The notes below the pieces were generated by a model. That model had not been told where the DNA came from. It did no database searches and saw only the letters and a program-made list of their open reading frames with translations. Of a stretch of DNA of 6,057 bases, positions 5,001 to 6,057 are shown piece after piece. Source of the DNA: Alphaproteobacteria bacterium. Lineage in GTDB: Bacteria > Pseudomonadota > Alphaproteobacteria > Puniceispirillales > Puniceispirillaceae. A program made the translations under genes and the position numbers. Every line of letters begins with the position of its first letter. Position 1 is the first letter of the stretch. Location of the stretch: positions 1 through 6,057 of the forward strand of contig WTHV01000010.1 in assembly GCA_011525265.1 (NCBI GenBank). The letters are read 5' to 3'.

Positions 5001-6057
5001 GGCGCTCTGTTCAATAGAACAGGATGCTCACGAATCACTTGCTCAAGAATATCCCATACTTCTGGACGTTCTTTCTCAACCATACGCTTTGCAGCTTTAA
5101 TGGTTGAAGCCATGCCATATAGCTCAAGCTTTGAATAGATAAATGGCTTAAATAGCTCAAGCGCCATTTTCTTTGGCAGACCACATTGGTGCAGCTTAAG
5201 CTCTGGACCAACCACAATCACAGAACGGCCAGAATAATCAACACGCTTACCAAGAAGGTTCTGACGGAAGCGGCCTTGCTTGCCTTTGAGCATATCTGAC
5301 AAAGACTTTAGGGGGCGCTTATTCACACCAGAGATAATACGGCCACGACGACCATTATCAAAGAGTGCGTCAACAGCTTCTTGCAGCATGCGCTTCTCGT
5401 TACGCACGATGATATCAGGTGAACGCAATTCAATCAGGCGCTTTAGACGGTTATTCCTGTTAATAACGCGGCGATAGAGGTCGTTCAAATCTGAGGTTGC
5501 AAAACGGCCGCCATCCAAAGGCACAAGTGGGCGCAATTCTGGTGGAATGACAGGAATCACATCCATGATCATCCATTCTGGGCGTGAGCCAGATTCGCGG
5601 AACGCATCAACAAGCTTTAGACGCTTTACAAGCTTCTTACGCTTTGCTTCTGAGCCTGTTTCTGCCAAATCTTCACGGATTTTGACACGCTCTTCATCCA
5701 GATCCATATCTGTAAGGATACGCTTAATCGCCTCAGCACCAATCGCCGCTTCAAAGGCATCATCACCATATTCATCTTGCGCATCATAATATTCTTCTTC
5801 GGAAAGAAGCTGGCCTTTATTCAAAGCTGTTAGGCCCGGCTCAATCACGACGAAATTTTCGAAATACAGCACACGCTCAATATCTTTCAATGTCATATCA
5901 ACAAGAAGACCCAAGCGAGATGGCAATGATTTCAAGAACCAGATATGTGCCACAGGTGCTGCCAATTCAATATGACCCATGCGGTCACGGCGTACCTTAG
6001 ATAATGTGACTTCAACACCACATTTTTCACAGACAACGCCGCGATATTTCATGCGCT
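2096..6057 (-). CDS. rpoC: DNA-directed RNA polymerase subunit beta' (5' end outside window)
   Basis: RpoC is the beta' subunit; with beta it forms the catalytic centre of RNA polymerase. The frame runs unbroken from the right edge to TAA at 2096-2098. The first ATG inside the window (6050-6052) is not the start: it aligns with about residue 78 of E. coli beta', so about 76 residues are missing. Numbering from that Met, the second Cys pair of the first zinc site is at 8 and 11, its first pair lying outside. Sigma-binding coiled coil and rudder regions fall near 188-280. The catalytic NADFDGD, whose Asp residues bind magnesium, is at 382-388 (4889-4909). The second zinc site is Cys727, Cys801, Cys808 and Cys811. 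The bridge helix lies near 682-717. The trigger loop includes Met845 and His849. A proteobacterial SI3-type insertion occupies about 856-1042. The total of about 1,395 residues fits alphaproteobacteria. The acidic, Ala/Glu-rich C-terminal tail is unremarkable. It lies upstream of rpsL, separated by 315 bases. Confidence 0.99.
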   Translation of the reverse strand, partial: RMKYRGVVCEKCGVEVTLSKVRRDRMGHIELAAPVAHIWFLKSLPSRLGLLVDMTLKDIERVLYFENFVVIEPGLTALNKGQLLSEEEYYDAQDEYGDDAFEAAIGAEAIKRILTDMDLDEERVKIREDLAETGSEAKRKKLVKRLKLVDAFRESGSRPEWMIMDVIPVIPPELRPLVPLDGGRFATSDLNDLYRRVINRNNRLKRLIELRSPDIIVRNEKRMLQEAVDALFDNGRRGRIISGVNKRPLKSLSDMLKGKQGRFRQNLLGKRVDYSGRSVIVVGPELKLHQCGLPKKMALELFKPFIYSKLELYGMASTIKAAKRMVEKERPEVWDILEQVIREHPVLLNRAPTLHRLGIQAFEPVLVEGKAIQLHPLVCTAFNADFDGDQMAVHVPLSLEAQLEARVLMMSTNNILSPANGKPIIVPSQDIILGLYYLTMEREGEVGEGMAFADIQEILMALDNGSVSLHAKIKARLTTFDETGELVTKVIDTTPGRARLADLLPNNSSVTFSLVNKLMTKKEVSNVIDYIYRHCGQKDTVIFCDRLMGLGFGQACNSGISFGIADLTTPALKEKYVTEAEEAVKGFESQYLDGLITQGEKYNKVIDVWSRCSDLVADEMMKGISTEEAGKPVNSVWMMAHSGARGSAAQIKQLAGMRGLMAKPSGEIIETPIISSFKEGLDVLEYFNSTHGARKGLADTALKTANSGYLTRRLVDVAQDSIITVEDCGTKQGITIRPVTNGSEVVDPLVERILGRTMAEDLVDLSSDEVIVKEGEIVTEDHIAAIEASGVDQAYIRSVLVCDAKIGVCGACYGRDLARGTTVNIGEAVGVIAAQSIGEPGTQLTMRTFHVGGAAQSGAEASNIEANVIGKVKLENAQLVNGADGKPIVMARNTELALVDDQGRERVRHRLPYGGKLFVEDGQAVNPGDVLIEWDPYTIPIITEMDGVANYMDLTDGISMREVIDETTGIASREVVDWKQGSSSANLRPRITMRDEKGEVLTLSNGLEARYFLSSGAILSVENGAKVKAGDVLARIPRESTKTRDITGGLPRVAELFEARKPKDFAVISEIEGRVEFGTDYKAKRRIRVQPLDDALEAVEYLLPKGRSLAVNEGDYVRKGDLLLDGSPVPHDILNILGVEALADYLVKEIQDVYRLQGVKINDKHIEVIVRQMLQKVEVENGGDTTLLVGEQVEREEYLAANQAAIAEGLRPAEARPVLLGITKASLQTKSFISAASFQETTRVLTEAAVSGKEDRLDGLKENVIVGRLIPAGTGSVMNKLRRIAAERDSDIKATRAVQMAEKQEEASESAQIEGSPAE

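Noticed and set aside
2178..5789. Several plus-strand reading frames of 60-90 codons opposite rpoC
   Set aside because: They are antisense to a strongly conserved gene, have no recognisable domains or ribosome binding sites, and are what the complement of this codon usage would give by chance.
6050..6052. ATG near the right edge as the start of rpoC
   Set aside because: It lies in the middle of the first zinc-binding region (before CEKC). The frame is open to the edge, and about 76 N-terminal residues are expected upstream.
1..6057. Mobile element, CRISPR array, tRNA or rRNA
   Set aside because: No direct-repeat array, terminal inverted repeats, transposase-like frame or RNA-gene signature was seen; the window is filled by conserved genes apart from the 315-base gap.

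Overview
The window is a slice of the conserved rpoBC-str gene block of a bacterium, most likely an alphaproteobacterium. All four genes lie on the minus strand. In order of transcription, from the right edge to the left, they are rpoC (5' end cut off), rpsL, rpsG and fusA (3' part cut off). The EF-G fragment resembles Rhodobacterales EF-G as I recall it. The S7 and RNA polymerase sequences look generally alphaproteobacterial. Base composition is near balanced, clearly less GC-rich than many cultured Rhodobacterales. A marine alphaproteobacterium, for example from the SAR116 or roseobacter side, is a reasonable guess but is not proven here.

Layout: positions 2096-6057 hold rpoC, beginning at about residue 77 of the Escherichia coli numbering and running to its natural stop. 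Positions 1781-2095 are a 315-base non-coding gap. Positions 1409-1780 hold rpsL (S12), 926-1396 hold rpsG (S7), and 1-895 hold the first 298 residues of fusA (EF-G). The spacers are 12 bases (rpsL-rpsG) and 30 bases (rpsG-fusA), and both downstream genes have good Shine-Dalgarno sequences, so rpsL-rpsG-fusA reads as one transcription unit. Its products are two 30S subunit proteins and the translocation GTPase. rpoC supplies the catalytic beta' subunit of RNA polymerase.

The coding part is ordinary housekeeping sequence with no frameshift, insertion or missing key residue. The only part not explained by genes is the rpoC-rpsL gap, which is unusually rich in inverted repeats. It has a hairpin directly behind the rpoC stop. 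It has a strong 13-bp hairpin whose T-tract lies on the plus strand, opposite to every gene. It has a nested set of helices spanning 1895-1997. It also has two mutually exclusive pairings that involve the bases just in front of the rpsL start. I read it as a probable structured rpsL leader, with a possible plus-strand terminator or small RNA as the competing or additional explanation. No mobile element, CRISPR array, tRNA or rRNA was seen.
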